Source: Fasciolopsis buskii
Taxonomy: Eukaryota; Platyhelminthes; Trematoda; Plagiorchiida; Fasciolidae
Direction of reading: 5' to 3'
Length of the DNA: 64,000 nucleotides
Assembly (NCBI GenBank): GCA_008360955.1
Contig: LUCM01001760.1
Span: 50,240 to 114,239 of the forward strand
Part shown: positions 28,128 through 41,229 of the stretch, one piece after another
Layout of the letters: each line of letters starts with the position of its first letter
How positions within the stretch are numbered: position 1 is the stretch's first letter
Translations under genes and position numbers: made by a program
Notes under the pieces: generated by a model
What the model was told of the DNA's origin: nothing
What the model saw: only the letters and a program-made list of their open reading frames with translations
The model's database searches: none

Positions 28128-28163
28128 GACCAACGCATAGGTGGTTGACACCTTGCGTTGGTC
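28128..28163. repeat. Short near-perfect hairpin
   Basis: GACCAACGCA-T-AGGTG is followed by the 5-base loop GTTGA and then CACCT-TGCGTTGGTC. This gives a 15-bp stem with a single bulged T. It is visible directly; the function is unknown. The stem does not extend into the flanks, so a microRNA precursor is unlikely. Confidence 0.85.
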
Positions 28164-31100
28164 ACCTTATTTGACCCAAGTGGGTATAACAGAGTAGCAC
28201 GAACTGTGAACACCACTATTAGCAGACGTAACCGTTCATGGTGACAGTGAGAACATAAACAGATTCCAACTAGGACACTTCCTAAATGCAAGATTTAATT
28301 CCCAAATTCAGAAATGTCCTCGAATGTTGATCGTGTAGTTAAATAGAAAATTAATAGAATGAACTGATAGGACCCATGAGAATGTAATCCAAGCCGTCTT
28401 ACATAGTTCATCTTGAAAACTAGCCAGGTCTTTCGTTTTTTGAAATTCCCAAAACAATTTTAACTTTCCCAGTCATCCGCGGGTTTCCATATCAGTAGAA
28501 CAAATGAAAAATTTAAGAACAATGCAGCAGGTAATCGGAGCTTACTAATATCTTTCTAAAACAGAGATTTAGTGGACCGACAAACATTTTGCTGTTCATA
28601 AATTTTGCAGTATAGCCTACCGAAATCTGAATAGCCCAAGTCTGCCCAGATGAGTCTGGAAAGATGTTTCATCTCCCCTGAAAAGATGTACTTTTATGAG
28701 TCAAAATGCTGGTATATTAAAGAAGAGAACATGCATAAATTAATTCTGCAAAACTTTTTGTTTTATCTCTTTTCATGATTGGTTAGTTTGGTTCATCTTA
28801 TTGTCGTTCTTAGCTATCCGATTTAACTGGCTGAATTGAAAGATTACTGATATAATGAAATTTTTTCCTGTTCAAAGCCTGTGGCTGTTGTTGAGTAGCC
28901 TTGGGCCGTAGCTCTGTTGTCAATATCTGCGTCCTTATGACCGCATATTATTCGTCTGAACACAGTTACTGCTGGAATCTACGCTAAACCAAGAAGTCAC
29001 GTGAATGGCATGTTATATGGACGTTATACAAGTGTGTAAAATTTCCGTGGGTCATTCGGAATCAGGTCAGATTTATGTTGTTTCGTCAAAAATATTCGCA
29101 AATCGGCGGGAACGTGTTTCTGGTGCATAAGACCTCGGAAGAACATAGCTGCTTGCAAACTGCAGAGCAATGCACATATAGTCACTGCACCTTACAGCAA
29201 GTATACACAACTGTGCCCATGCAGAATGAATCACGTTCCAGGCCTATGCGAACGAGTTCTCAGTAAACCAAGTGAATGATATTTCTGAGGAGTTGTGATA
29301 TGGGTTCGAAATAACCTGGGAAATGACATAGGCGAATGAATATATCTTATCCAGAGGATACCAAGAAATGGTCTGAGGCCAACAAACGACGAAAAAAATG
29401 TACTTATTGTTAATCCACACCAGTGCTTTTAAAAGTTGTTTGTCCAAATTCCCCAGTACGGGTTACGCGTTATTTATTTCTAATAACCTCACGCGGAGGA
29501 AAACTCTTCCGCGTCGCACTGTATCACAAGATCTGAACTTTGCTAATGTGCACATGACAGTGTTTTGTCTACACTTGTATGCATCCCTTCAAACAACCCT
29601 TAGGCCAGGCCGATGGTAATCCGGTAATGCATTGAGATAAGTACAAGTTATAACACAGTAAGCAATTCCGTTTCGGATGGAAAAGTCACTTGTGTTTTCC
29701 CATCAAAAGTTCACATCGTCTGCCTCGGGCGGAGAAAGAAGGTGGGCTTTCCACTCTTTATGATGGTATTGTCTCAAACGTGAGTCAGAAATTCAGTAGG
29801 ATCCAGAATAAATCCACGAGCGTTTTGTAAGAAATCACTCACGATAGAATACGACCAACCTAGTTTAAATGGATGGAGGAATTGGTCGTACAGAAAAAAA
29901 ACTTGACTTTTTCACGGACTTGTTGTACGATTGCTTCTTGGATGTGCAATCCAGAAACTGGCATTATAGCCAGTGAACTTAGAAGCTACACTCGCGTTTG
30001 TTCAGCCATGACAGTTCTTTGGAAAATCGCCCACATGTTTACCACTGTCCAGCGCCCCAAGATACAGTGGTGTGCGGAAACTGAAAGCCCAGAATGTAAT
30101 ACTACCGGTTTTCGGATAAAAACTAAGACTGCTGTATTCTCAAAAACTGATCCACTGGAACTTCGTTTCAATCATTTTGATAAGCCCGTTTGCAGTGATT
30201 CTTACTCCTACCATCACATCACAATATATACTAAAAAGAACTTTGACAGAGATGTAAAGGCATAGGTACGAGTTAATGAAAACGAGGTTGCTCACCAAAT
30301 TGTTTTTTTTTCTCAGTTACAACGACACTACTGGTCTTCCAAATGCGCCATGAAGAGCACTAAAGTGGTTGTTCTGTCACGTTGTGAATCACTGTGACCA
30401 TGGAAGAGATCCACCTCAAGATGAATACATTTGTCCTTCATTCATTCATTTTAGTCCATCCAACATTTCTGTTACCGTTGTTTTTGTCGACTGAGATAGA
30501 AAGGATTTATAGTGATGGATTTGATCCCGCGAAGATGAATGAGCGGCATGAACAGTAGCGTGTGAATCTCTTGTGATTGTACACCAACAGGCAACAAGAA
30601 TTTCATAATCAACCATCCCAGAAAGAGATTCAATGTGCAAGCACCACCCATTCAATATTGACTTTGCTGAAATTACTGACTACCAGATGATGGAGAACAA
30701 CCTGTCACGCACAACGAATTGGTGGACTGTTGAACAAATGATCGGCGACTGAGAGCAAACATTCTCCAGGGATGCCTTAGCTAATATGTTCAAGGTGATG
30801 ACAGTTTAATATAAGCCAATAACAGATATCAATAGTTCCCTACGTCCTCATAAATTACATCTAAAATGTTCCATCATTAACTAACAGAAAACATGCATTT
30901 TAATTCCATGTGCACCGAATGCCCGCAGCTGGGCAGTTAGCAAAACCACAATTAAGATGAAGATACGATCCCTGAGTCATTTGCCTACTACAGGAGCATA
31001 GAATGAATCAGACGACTAAATCCAGTCGGTCAGGTCTGGGATCAAAGCACACTGTACGGAGAGGACAAAATGTCAAGGTGGAACGCCGAAAACGAAAGCT

Positions 31101-31723
31101 TTTTACATGTGTGTTTGCGCTTCTGTGTTTTCTTTTCCCGTATGGCTGTAAGTTTCTTCGCCAGACTGATTCGTTTCCAGTGGTCAAAGTCGAACATAAC
31201 GGAAAGCAAGGTGATTTCTTACTAGGGCCAATGGGTTGCCAGGAGCATCCATTAAGGTCTCCTCACCGAAAATCTAAACGGAATTAGTGACTCGCTACCA
31301 GAAATGTGAAGCAGCCATCTTGGGGTCCGCCTTTTTTAACCGACAAAAAGACAATCGCTTATTCTGAGTCCTTCTTGTGTAATCAGATTCCTTCGCAAAA
31401 ATCAGTTGTTGCACTTCACAGTGAAAGCTCGAAGCATCGTCCGTGACTGGGCTACTAACCAAAAGGAAAAATTCGTTTTCTTATAAGCATTCAACCTCAG
31501 TGATTTCTCACGAACTCAGTTTCCGACCTGTTATTGATATTGTTTTAAAATTCAGAATTACCACAAGGAAACATCTTTATAATGATTGCCTTCGGGCAAA
31601 ATGTTTTCATTTGGAAATAGTAATTTCAACTCTTTCCACTTTTTACTTATTTAGGTTTAAAGCTGTTCTTGGGAGTCGTGTGCTGCCCCGCTACCTAATC
31701 TTGTTGTCCTAACTACAGAACGT

Positions 31724-34300
31724 ATGCGACAACACTACAATGCACATAGCATGAATAGAGCCTGTCGTTCGAAGAATCCGTTTGGATTGAGTTTCACAAG
31801 TCTCACAAATCTCCTTAAGTGGATTGCCATACTACTGATTCTTGGACTCCTATTTAACTACAGTGTGGCCCAGAACTCGGCAACTTATCAGATCCTGGAA
31901 GAACTACCTCGTGGTGCACTGATTGGTTCCCTCGCTACGTACTTGCCAGCCCAACTCAAACTGAAATTGCCGCAACTGCGTTTTCGTATAATTCAGAACG
32001 AACAAGCTCAATACTTTCATGTGAATATTAGTACAGGCGAAGTGCGTGTCAAAAAACGTATGGACAGGGAGGCCATATGTCCAATGCTGGCGGAAGATAT
32101 TCCCTTGATGGAACTATTCAGTCGTGGACCGCGAACTCAGGACAACACCTGCCATTTGAGTTTTCGTGTGAATATTCTCCGACTTACACGATCTGGCGTG
32201 GAAATAGAGAATCTGATTCGGGTTTTTGTCACACTTGATGACATAGATGATAGTCGTTGTCAGTTTCTTCCATCAGACAAACAAGAATTATATATCCCCG
32301 AAAACAATAACGGGACAGTTTGGCCATTGAACTCCCCGGTCGATCTGGACACGGAACCAAGGAATAATCTCAATGAAGCCTCAATTTCTTTAAGGTCTAG
32401 AACAAATACCCAAAAAGTTCATCCTTTTGGTCTGAGAATTACCAAAACGGAATCCAGTATAGCCCCTTACCAGCTTCAGTTAGTTGTGCTGCACTCGTTA
32501 GACTATGAGCAAGTTGTTCTTTACAAAATGTACGTCGTAGCCAGTGGGTTTGGACAAAATAGTGAATGTCGTTTGGACGTCAACATTCATGTGCTTGATA
32601 GAAATGATCATTCGCCCGTTTTCGAAAAACGTGTAGATCGTATCACGCTAGCTGAAAACACTACTGTTGGTCAACCGTTCTACACAGCCAAAGCAACAGA
32701 CGCCGATGTCGGACCAGTTTTTGGTGCTTTGCGTTTCTTCCTCAGTCCATCAAATGCTCCTCAGTTGCATTCCCTGTTTGCAGTTCACGAAATGAACGGA
32801 TCGGTTTTCTTGAAGCGCGCGCTAAATTACGGTCAACAAACAAACTACAAATTGTCACTTCGTGTTCAAAACCCAGACTTGATTAAGACCACTGCTGGTA
32901 GATCAGTTCAGATCTATCCTGCTGACCAGATGCCATCTTTTGGTATGCCGCTGGAAGTAAGGAGCACGTCGAATAATCAATTGATCGACCATATGGATTT
33001 GTACATCGATATAGTCGATGTTAATGATCATCAACCGGAAATAATGATCTATGCATTGAACGGAAGTCGTCAACTTACCCTACTCGAACAGATTGAATCT
33101 ATCCCAGCCGATTTTGCTGTTATTAGTGTTACCGATGAGGATAGCGGACCAAACGGAGAAGTCACTTGTCGTCTAGCCGAATCAGATAAAGATCGGTTTG
33201 AAATGACTAGAATAGACGACAAATCGACTCCTCTTGGCATAAGTGGAACTGAATCACCTGATAATAATACAACAAATGGAAATCATGACAGTCGGGGTGC
33301 TTTGTACAAAGTTGCTGCTTTAAGTTCATTTGACCGTGAGTTGGAAAGCACCGTGAGTTTTTCTGTTATTTGTGTTGACCATGGAAACCCCAGAATGACC
33401 TCGAATGTAACTGGAATTTTATGGATTTTGGATTTGAATGACAACGATCCACAAGTGCCCGCAAAATCTGTGCATTTTTCGGTACGTGAGGATTCTGACC
33501 CCGCCAGACGTTTGAATGACTATTTGATTGGGCAAATCAATGCCACCGATAGAGACAGTGAAGAAAATGCAAAGCTGCGATATTCGATTGTTGAACCGGA
33601 AATTCTAAATCTAATAACTATCGATTCGACGAATGGAATTTTGCGATCAAAAGGCACGCTCGATTACGAGCGTAATCAAACTTTGTTATTCACAGTTTTG
33701 GTCACAGATCATGGGGATCCAGCAAGATCGACTGAATGTTGCGTTGAGCTAAAAATCGTTGATTATAATGATCATGCACCACAGTTTGAACGACCGAAAT
33801 ATTTCTTCACAGTTCAGGAGAATCTGCCCCAAGGTACCCCTGTGGGCTTCGTCCATGTGTGTGATCAAGATGCGGGAATAAATGCCGTGTTGAATTTTCA
33901 CATTGGCCAGTCAGAATTGATAAATGCATCCAATCGGAATAAAGAAAGTCATTTTTTTACTCGTCGATCACAAATTCCGTTTCGGATCAGTTCCCAATAT
34001 GCAAGTTCTTCTCACTGTTATCAAGTAAGGATATTGACCTTGAATCCTTTAAATCGAGAGGATCGTTTGGAACCGACTAACCAAACACAACCGGATTTGA
34101 CCGTGGTGCATCAAGTTCAACCCTACAAGTTCACCCTGGTAGCCGAGGATCGTGGCATGCCCCAATTGCGAACGCAAGTACAAATTCACGTGCTCGTCAC
34201 CGATGTGAATGACGAGGCCCCCGTGTTTGTCGAACCAACAGTAATGCACCGAACTGTGTTGTTAAACACGTATCACCCAATTGGAATGGAACTTTTTCGA
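31724..34300 (+). CDS. Protocadherin-like adhesion protein, exon 1 (residues 1-859)
   Basis: Single-pass cell-surface protein of the cadherin superfamily, expected to mediate calcium-dependent adhesion or recognition. The exon encodes a hydrophobic signal peptide (about residues 30-49), six cadherin repeats and the start of a seventh: EC1 about 52-180, EC2 181-300, EC3 301-440, EC4 441-580, EC5 581-689, EC6 690-836, EC7 from 837. Linker motifs are clear (LDRNDHSPVF, DVNDHQPEI, DLNDNDPQV, DYNDHAPQF, DVNDEAPVF), as are protocadherin-style A/V-D-x-G-x-P blocks and LDYE/FDRE motifs. The EC1 linker is degenerate (LDDIDDSRCQF), and EC3 has LNYGQ where LDYE is usual. The exon ends at CGA|GTAAGT, phase 0, and joins EC7 in the next exon. 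The ATG at 31724 is the first in the frame; CTACAG just upstream suggests a 5' UTR intron. No symbol is assigned because flatworm protocadherins do not map one-to-one to vertebrate genes. Confidence 0.93.
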
Positions 34301-37300
34301 GTAAGTATCGGTGGGGTTGAAGTCACGAGACTAGTTTCCACTCTGTTACATTGTAGTTAAACAAAGTAGGATATGCTTTTTCCATTTTTCATCAATAAAA
34401 TCTCGAAAAAATGCCATATATCGTCCATAAAGTGTATTCCTTTGCGCGGACCATCTCAAATGACTGCATTAAAATGAACGTAGTTGCTAATTGACCAAAA
34501 AGCCACCTGCAATTATCCAAACAACCATTCCACGTTGCACCTTGTCCGGAACGGGGCTGCCTTTTGGGCTTTCAAGCGAAATTTCAGAGCCGCACCATAG
34601 AGTGGAGCTCGTAGTGCTTCCCATGTTCCCCAAAGACCTAGACGGAATGTTCTGCTGAAAGCGTCAACGTGATACCCCGGTATCGTGCCAAATTGTCAGT
34701 AACCCCAGATTCCAATCAGGTAGCTTCATCATCTGGTAGTAAAGAATTATGCATCACTAACAGTTTCGAGAGCCTGAAGATACCATGACATCTCGGCATC
34801 AAATCCGATTGTTCCATCTGAAATGAGAGACTATACTAGATCCAGTTGTTCCCCTGTTCAAAGCCCAAAATACTGGACGAAATCGTTCATCCCTGCTCGG
34901 AGTTGATTCTCGATGAGTTTAAAGATGTTGACAGTTAAAAATTAAGCCTAATAACCACGGGACTGCTAACAGTAGTGATGACGTCTTATTGCCTTAGAAC
35001 GCATCATTTCAACCAAATCATTACGTGTGCTTCTGAAAGAAATATAAACACTACAAATTTATTAGTTTGAATGCGACAAAAGTTAGGGTGGAAGGGGAAT
35101 ATCATATTTTTTTGAACACCAAATTAAGACAATGGCACAGCACTCAGTTTTTAGATAACAAACAGAAAATATTCTTATCTGTTTTGGAACAAACCATTTG
35201 GTTTGAAATGATGAAAGCTGTTGGTAGCGGTATAGCAAAATGCTTCGATAACTTTTCGATACCTAGAAAAAATCTGATACTCATTAGGCCGAAGAACGAC
35301 GAAAACAAGTAGCCTTGACGTCAGATAGTGCTCAAACAGCGACAAAAGCTCATTACCTGAAACTCATCGAATAGATTTAGTTCTCCAGCAAGCTGACAAC
35401 TTTATCGTTTATTGAAGACGGTTCTATTGTTACAAGTGACCGATTGGTGGATGCAACATGCAGACTGTCGTAATCACGACCAAAATTTAGATTATGATAT
35501 TCTGTAAGTAGATTAAGCAAGTGTAAGCTAACTGAGGTCAAGCTAGTCCTTCATGGCGCTCTTTTTTCATGATAGAACAAAAGTGCTCGGGGAAAAATGA
35601 TGTGCACCGTCGTCCAGGTTAGAAAAACTGTGACCTTGAGGAATTGTCGTTTGGTGGTTTACTTACTTCATTAAAATATTGTGGACGTTTGGTCATCAAA
35701 AGCTATTTTCCGCATGAGAGAACCTTAAACTGGATTTTTTTAATATCATTAAAAATGTGCATGTTACTGTCATTAAGTAATAGGGTCAAAAATTCCTCGT
35801 TCAAACCCATTTAGTACAATGGGTACTTGCAAGTAATGCCAATATCCAGCTACCACGGGCAAATTAACCGTTATCGCATAAAACCTAATGCGGTTGATTT
35901 TTGTAGGTCTGAGTTCACTTCATTTCATCTCAGTTTTACATTCATTAACACGACACAGACGTGCTCTTATTTTGGTTTCCGCCGCAGACTGCCAATTAAT
36001 AGTGAAAGAGAAAATTCGACCAGTGCTATCCAGAAGTATAGAGAAGCTCAAAGAATTCGAATGCGCCTAAGTCACTGGCTTGGACATTTAGACTTACCGC
36101 CTATGGTCTTTAACCATTTACCCTCGTGTACCTATTGGATGCCGACTGGATAATCTAAATCAACCTACCCGTAACAGTCTGTTAGTTAGAATTACCAGAC
36201 AATTTCTGCACGTCACGAAAGGACCACCTTGACCAACTTTTCAAACATTACCTGCGTCAGAGGACAGCGTAAACCGAGGATATACTGCATGTTCCAACTA
36301 ACTTTACCTCCACTCTTAGCTACGTGTTCACCAATCAATGGTCTATTGAAACTATACGCCGTTATTCCGTCCTCTTTTTTCATTTACTTCCCTCGCTCTT
36401 TCCTCTTTTGTCACCTTAATGTGTTTATCGGTTACTTAAGACACCAATTAGTCGTACACGGGTGCTTTAATTCCGAAGTGGCAGTATATTCATGCCGGTC
36501 AGTCGGAACAGCTCCGCTCTTTTTCATCCCATCTGTCAAAATGCAGTCTCGTTTTCCCAGAACCACACTACATCATACGGTCCACGAATGCACAGCCAGT
36601 CCAGTCTTGTTGTGTTCTATTAAGCCTGGGTTAGCACATTTTTTGTCTCTCCGGTTGTTCATTATTCAGGTTGGTGAGAAGTATCGATTTCAAGCAGTGG
36701 GACCGCGTATCACCAATTTATACTCATCTATGTCTTGCTGAACGCGGAAAAACTTGCTCTATCGCTGGTCTGATCAAGCGACCGGCCTCGACTGTACATG
36801 CATTTCGCTCCTTAAAGTCAGTGGTTCGTAAATTTACCGTCGTCGCACGGAGACTCAACGATTACTTCCAAGTTAGAATTTAGCCTCACAAGATAAGTGA
36901 CAGGTTCCGCAAACCATGCGCACTTTACTTCATTCAATCTAGTTGAACAGAATGAATTAACAACAAATTTCAACCGCCAAACGTTGCATGAGACTGTTCC
37001 GATGTTCGGTTTTACCTTACCCATTGTTGCTCCTTGAATCAGCGACGGCATTCTGTTGTGTGATGGAAACTTGTGTTCCGTTCCTGAAGAATAGTCTTTC
37101 AAACTAACTGAAGGTTGGCGTAATCGGTAATGTTCTTTGACCTAAACTAGCGGATAACTTCCTCGGTATGATAGAAAACTAAATGCCTAGTGATATCGTT
37201 CAGGTCGCCATGTGTAGGTATTGCTAACCCCGCAGATGAGGAGTATGTTATCGGATGTTCAGAACAATGCAAGCAAAAATGACAGTTGCGCGCGAAGAAG

Positions 37301-40300
37301 GAACTGAAAACCATTTGTCCCTCCTTAAATGTCCTTACGACTAGATACATACACGGAACAATGTCGCTCATCTCGTTAAAAGATGGCTCGGTCAATATAT
37401 TTACTTTTCCACTTACTTACTTCCAGCCGCCTACAAATGTGGTCTTGTAAAAGTGCTTCGCCCATAATCACTGAAACACCAATGGGCCGAGTGCAAAAAG
37501 ATCAAGTCATAATATGGACTATTAGAGAAAGCAGAAACCCCAGAAGTTTGCTGAATTCCACAAGAGACCTAATGCAACACCAGTACACACGAAAGGGGAA
37601 TGATCGTGCTACCACTTAGGGGTGATCACGTTTGCAGCGGAATCAATGGGAACTATAAAAATGCTCTGAAGTGTAGTTATTTAAAAGCGGAAGTGCGTAT
37701 CATCCACTTCACCGGGGGACCCAATGTCGAAACTCACTGGGCAGTATTGACCAACCGAAAAAAGTCTTTCTTTTTGTCTTTTTCATTCATCTTTTTTTTG
37801 TTTAAAAATGAGATGGCAATGTACAACATTTACAGGAAGAGGGTTACGGTCAGCTGGGGGGCTGACAAGTGAGGAAGCTAATCGACGTTGGGAGAATTCG
37901 AACCCGAGACGCTGACCGTTTGACCACCACAGGGTACACATGTGTCGAAGTGGAACATTGGGGTGGTTTTCGCATCCAGACTGAGACCGGAAAGAAAGTG
38001 ATTACGCACGGCAGCCGTCCACTCAAGTGCCTTTCATATAGTTTATCAGATTATCCGAAGCTGAGGGTCCAAATGAACGAACAGGATCGGCCAGTCCTTA
38101 GGTTAACGAATGGGGGTGTGTCTCTACATGGTTTAAGAAGCAGATGATTCACTCTACTCTCGTACAAAAAACGAACCCAAGCAGCCTCGTCCCATCGATT
38201 ACGAAACGTCGACAGGCTGACTCCGGACTAGCATTTCAATTAGTCTGACGAGACCAAAAACCATGACTGCTGGCCTTTTGTAAAGCTTCATCGGGTCCAC
38301 CATCATCGGTGGTCTACTCACAAAGATAACAACAGAATCCCTGATAATGAAGATTCACTTTCCTCAGTAGTTTCCCTGTTATCAAGCGGATAAGAATGGG
38401 TACTTTAAGTCCCAGATACTTTGATAGTTTCTTGGTAAACAGAATGTTTATTGTACATCAACAAGTTATCCTCATGGCACCCCACAATTCCCCAGTCCGT
38501 TTGCCGATTGTAAGATGAATTTCAGGGTGTTTTGCCGTACTTTCTGGGTTACGATCCACTCCTCTTCAGTCAGTTACCACACCATGGTAAACGGCATCTT
38601 TCCATAATTTAAACGACCTTATCTCCTAAATGGCTCGTAATATGGCGGGCATTTAAGGTTATCAACCAGGTATCCCCATATGCCCGGTTTGCGAACATAA
38701 TCGTGAACTGTTGCTTGAAGCATTTTACTGAGCAGAAAATTTAGAATTAATATCTGGATTCGAGATCACAGAAACTGGGTCTCCATCAGGCAGCCAAAAT
38801 GGAGTATCTATTTTTCTGAAATCATCCTTTGGCAGGGAATAATGATGACAGTAGCGAGCCCCTCGAACTGCTGATTTACTTCTCCTTGTCTTACCGGGTC
38901 CTCTCTAATTCGTTATCTGAAAAAAATTCATCTGGATTAACTCTGTTTCCTTATTCTCACAGTTTTATGAGCTCCCACCAAAGTCAGGCCAGTCCAAGAA
39001 GCCTAGGTGTGTTGGAGAGCAGGTGGCTCTTAGTCGCACAATGCCAAGCAAGATGAGTAGCCCGTCTTGGCAAACACTATGCTTTGGTTACCATCCCACT
39101 TTAAGCTAATCCCTGTGCCTTCTGTATTTAGAAACATTGAGTTATTTAAAATATTTATGATGACCTCGTTCACTTCGAATGATTCCAGTTTTTCCGTGAA
39201 GATGAGGTTTATTGGAAGGAAAATGTTTAACACTTTCTCTAGTAGTGGTGCTGACTTCTTGGCGGTTATCTTGCTGTAGACCAATGATCACTAATGAGCA
39301 TATATTTCCCTTTTTTCTGAATAATATTAATTTGTCCTACCATGTGTTCATAACTGTTCTTGTTCCGTTTCTCTCAACCTGTTTATGCTTTATTTTCGGT
39401 AACTTTAGCCAGGCAATCACTTACTGTTTATTCGCTTTCTGTTTGCTTGAACTGCATCTTATTCCAGCCAGGAGAGGTACAGTTTTAGACAAGTTTTCAA
39501 AATACAACAGTCAGCCATACAGTGCAATATAATTTAATGCAAAAAGATACAACAAATCTCCCTCGCCTGATTAGGGAGTTGAAAAAGTATGCTTCTCTTC
39601 TTTCCCCAAATGAACTTCACGAAATTCTCGTCCGTTCTTATCAGTCAGATGTTAGAAAACCTGTTGTTTCTCCCCAATGTTTGTGCACTTAACGTTTTCT
39701 GGTGTCCTAAATTGTAATACCGGTCTATTATTTTCAAACTTCGTGACATGCTTTGATTTTGTTTTCTAAGGTCTTGATCGCCTAGCTACGCATCTGAACA
39801 GAAAGACAGACAGGTGCAGGTCGTGCGCCATATTCAGCGACCAAGACGTTATGAAAAACCTCAGTCTGAGTCACGACCAATTCCAGTTTTCAGCTAAAGT
39901 GAAACTATTTTGATGTCCGGCTAAATACTACATTTCTTTCCGTTTCAAAATGTGCAGTAGCAGAATGACAGAAAGCGTGGTAGCTTTTGGCAAAACCCAC
40001 AAAAATGACGGTTTATTGAAGGTTTTTTATTATTTCCCGGCAAAAAATAAAATTGACAAATACTGACATTTAAATAAGGACATGCAAAGTGATGTCTTCT
40101 ATCAATTCAGTCGATACGTCAAAATATATCTTAGAACAATGTCTTTCTACCGGAGACGACTCCAGCTGGCAGGATCCATTTAACTGACTACTGATGGTGG
40201 CGAATACCATGAAGCCTGCCTGAAGAGGGTATCAATTAAAGTCTTTCGGATAAAACCTATCCCTTGGTCGATTTTCTTCCTAGTTGATAACTTAGCTTAG

Positions 40301-41229
40301 TCACAAATCACCTTCGGGTCGCAAACCAACAAATGGCCTAAGGAACACCGTAAATTTCATCCAGCACCACTGTTCAGATGAGTTCAGTTTACATACATCA
40401 AAAAAGAGATCACATCGGTTAAACCAACTTCCAGAATTCTTTCCTTTGTATGCATACAAAACAGCATCCAGTATGGTGAGCTATCATTTCCAGCTTCCTT
40501 TGAATTCGCTCCAGAGACCACAGAATAAATACATACAACTTTGGAGGCATGCTTTGCACATCTATGAACTTCACCCTCTCGTGTCTTATGTCCACTTAGC
40601 ATATATTAGTAAGCCAAATGTATACACGTTTCGAACGTATACAGTTACTACGACTTTTTCGTTAGACGTCGTTACCAACGGGCAACGCCAAACGATTCAC
40701 ACATGATTCGTAGCGCGGCTGCTGCAGTTTTCCACTATTGTTGAATGTCCCGCCATGGACAATCTGGTTAAACTTAATATCAAATTTTCATCTCGTTAAA
40801 ACTCATGGAGTTTTCGGCTATGTGAACCCCGAATATACGCCCTTCCATTGATTAACGATGCAGGTCCTCTAATCTTACGCTTGACTGGCTTCTAACCCTT
40901 GACGACTTTAGTGTGCAGGTGCTTACCAGTTTCAAGACAAACCACATTTTTTCAGAGAATGGTGTTCGAGCTTTTAGAAAGTACAAGGATAACAAGATAT
41001 AACTTACCTGGTTTTCGACATGGCACCGGATACTTCAACCTCATCCCTTGTCTTTTAGGTCACTGCGCATTGGCCGGCTCACTTGAAATCCGCAAATACA
41101 GCTACGTAGGATTGTCGAATACATTAGGAGGGCTCACTGTAACGCATCCATTTTCTCCATTTTCAGCCGATCGTTCAAAACGTTCTGGCACTAAGATGAC
41201 CTATAGAACCTTCGACTTGATGATCCAGT
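34301..41229. other. Protocadherin intron 1, left part
   Basis: This is the first 6.9 kb of a 12 kb intron (34,301-46,369) opened by GTAAGT. No host exon is needed here because exons 1 and 2 join in phase inside one cadherin repeat. Short tRNA-like blocks occur on the minus strand at 37,926-37,894 (TGGTCAAACGG then GGTTCGAATTC, spaced too closely for an intact tRNA). An open frame at 36,229-36,741 (+, 170 codons) shows nothing I recognise. Confidence 0.6.

Larger units (their letters stand above)
21290..31723. other. Gene-less stretch upstream of the protocadherin gene
   Basis: I recognise no gene here. A coding-like but frame-broken stretch on the minus strand at 22,640-22,100, a 15-bp hairpin at 28,128-28,163 and tRNA-like boxes at 26,761-26,825 are listed separately. 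Other open frames (25355-25657 +, 29873-30265 +, 31003-31287 +) lack recognisable motifs. The last few hundred bases must contain the promoter and probably a 5' UTR intron of the downstream gene, since CTACAG lies just before its start codon; I cannot place them. Confidence 0.4.

Noticed and set aside
36229..36741. Plus-strand 170-codon open frame in protocadherin intron 1
   Set aside because: Composition is Ser/Phe/Leu-rich, as in pyrimidine-rich noncoding DNA; no domain, and no phase that fits the host gene.
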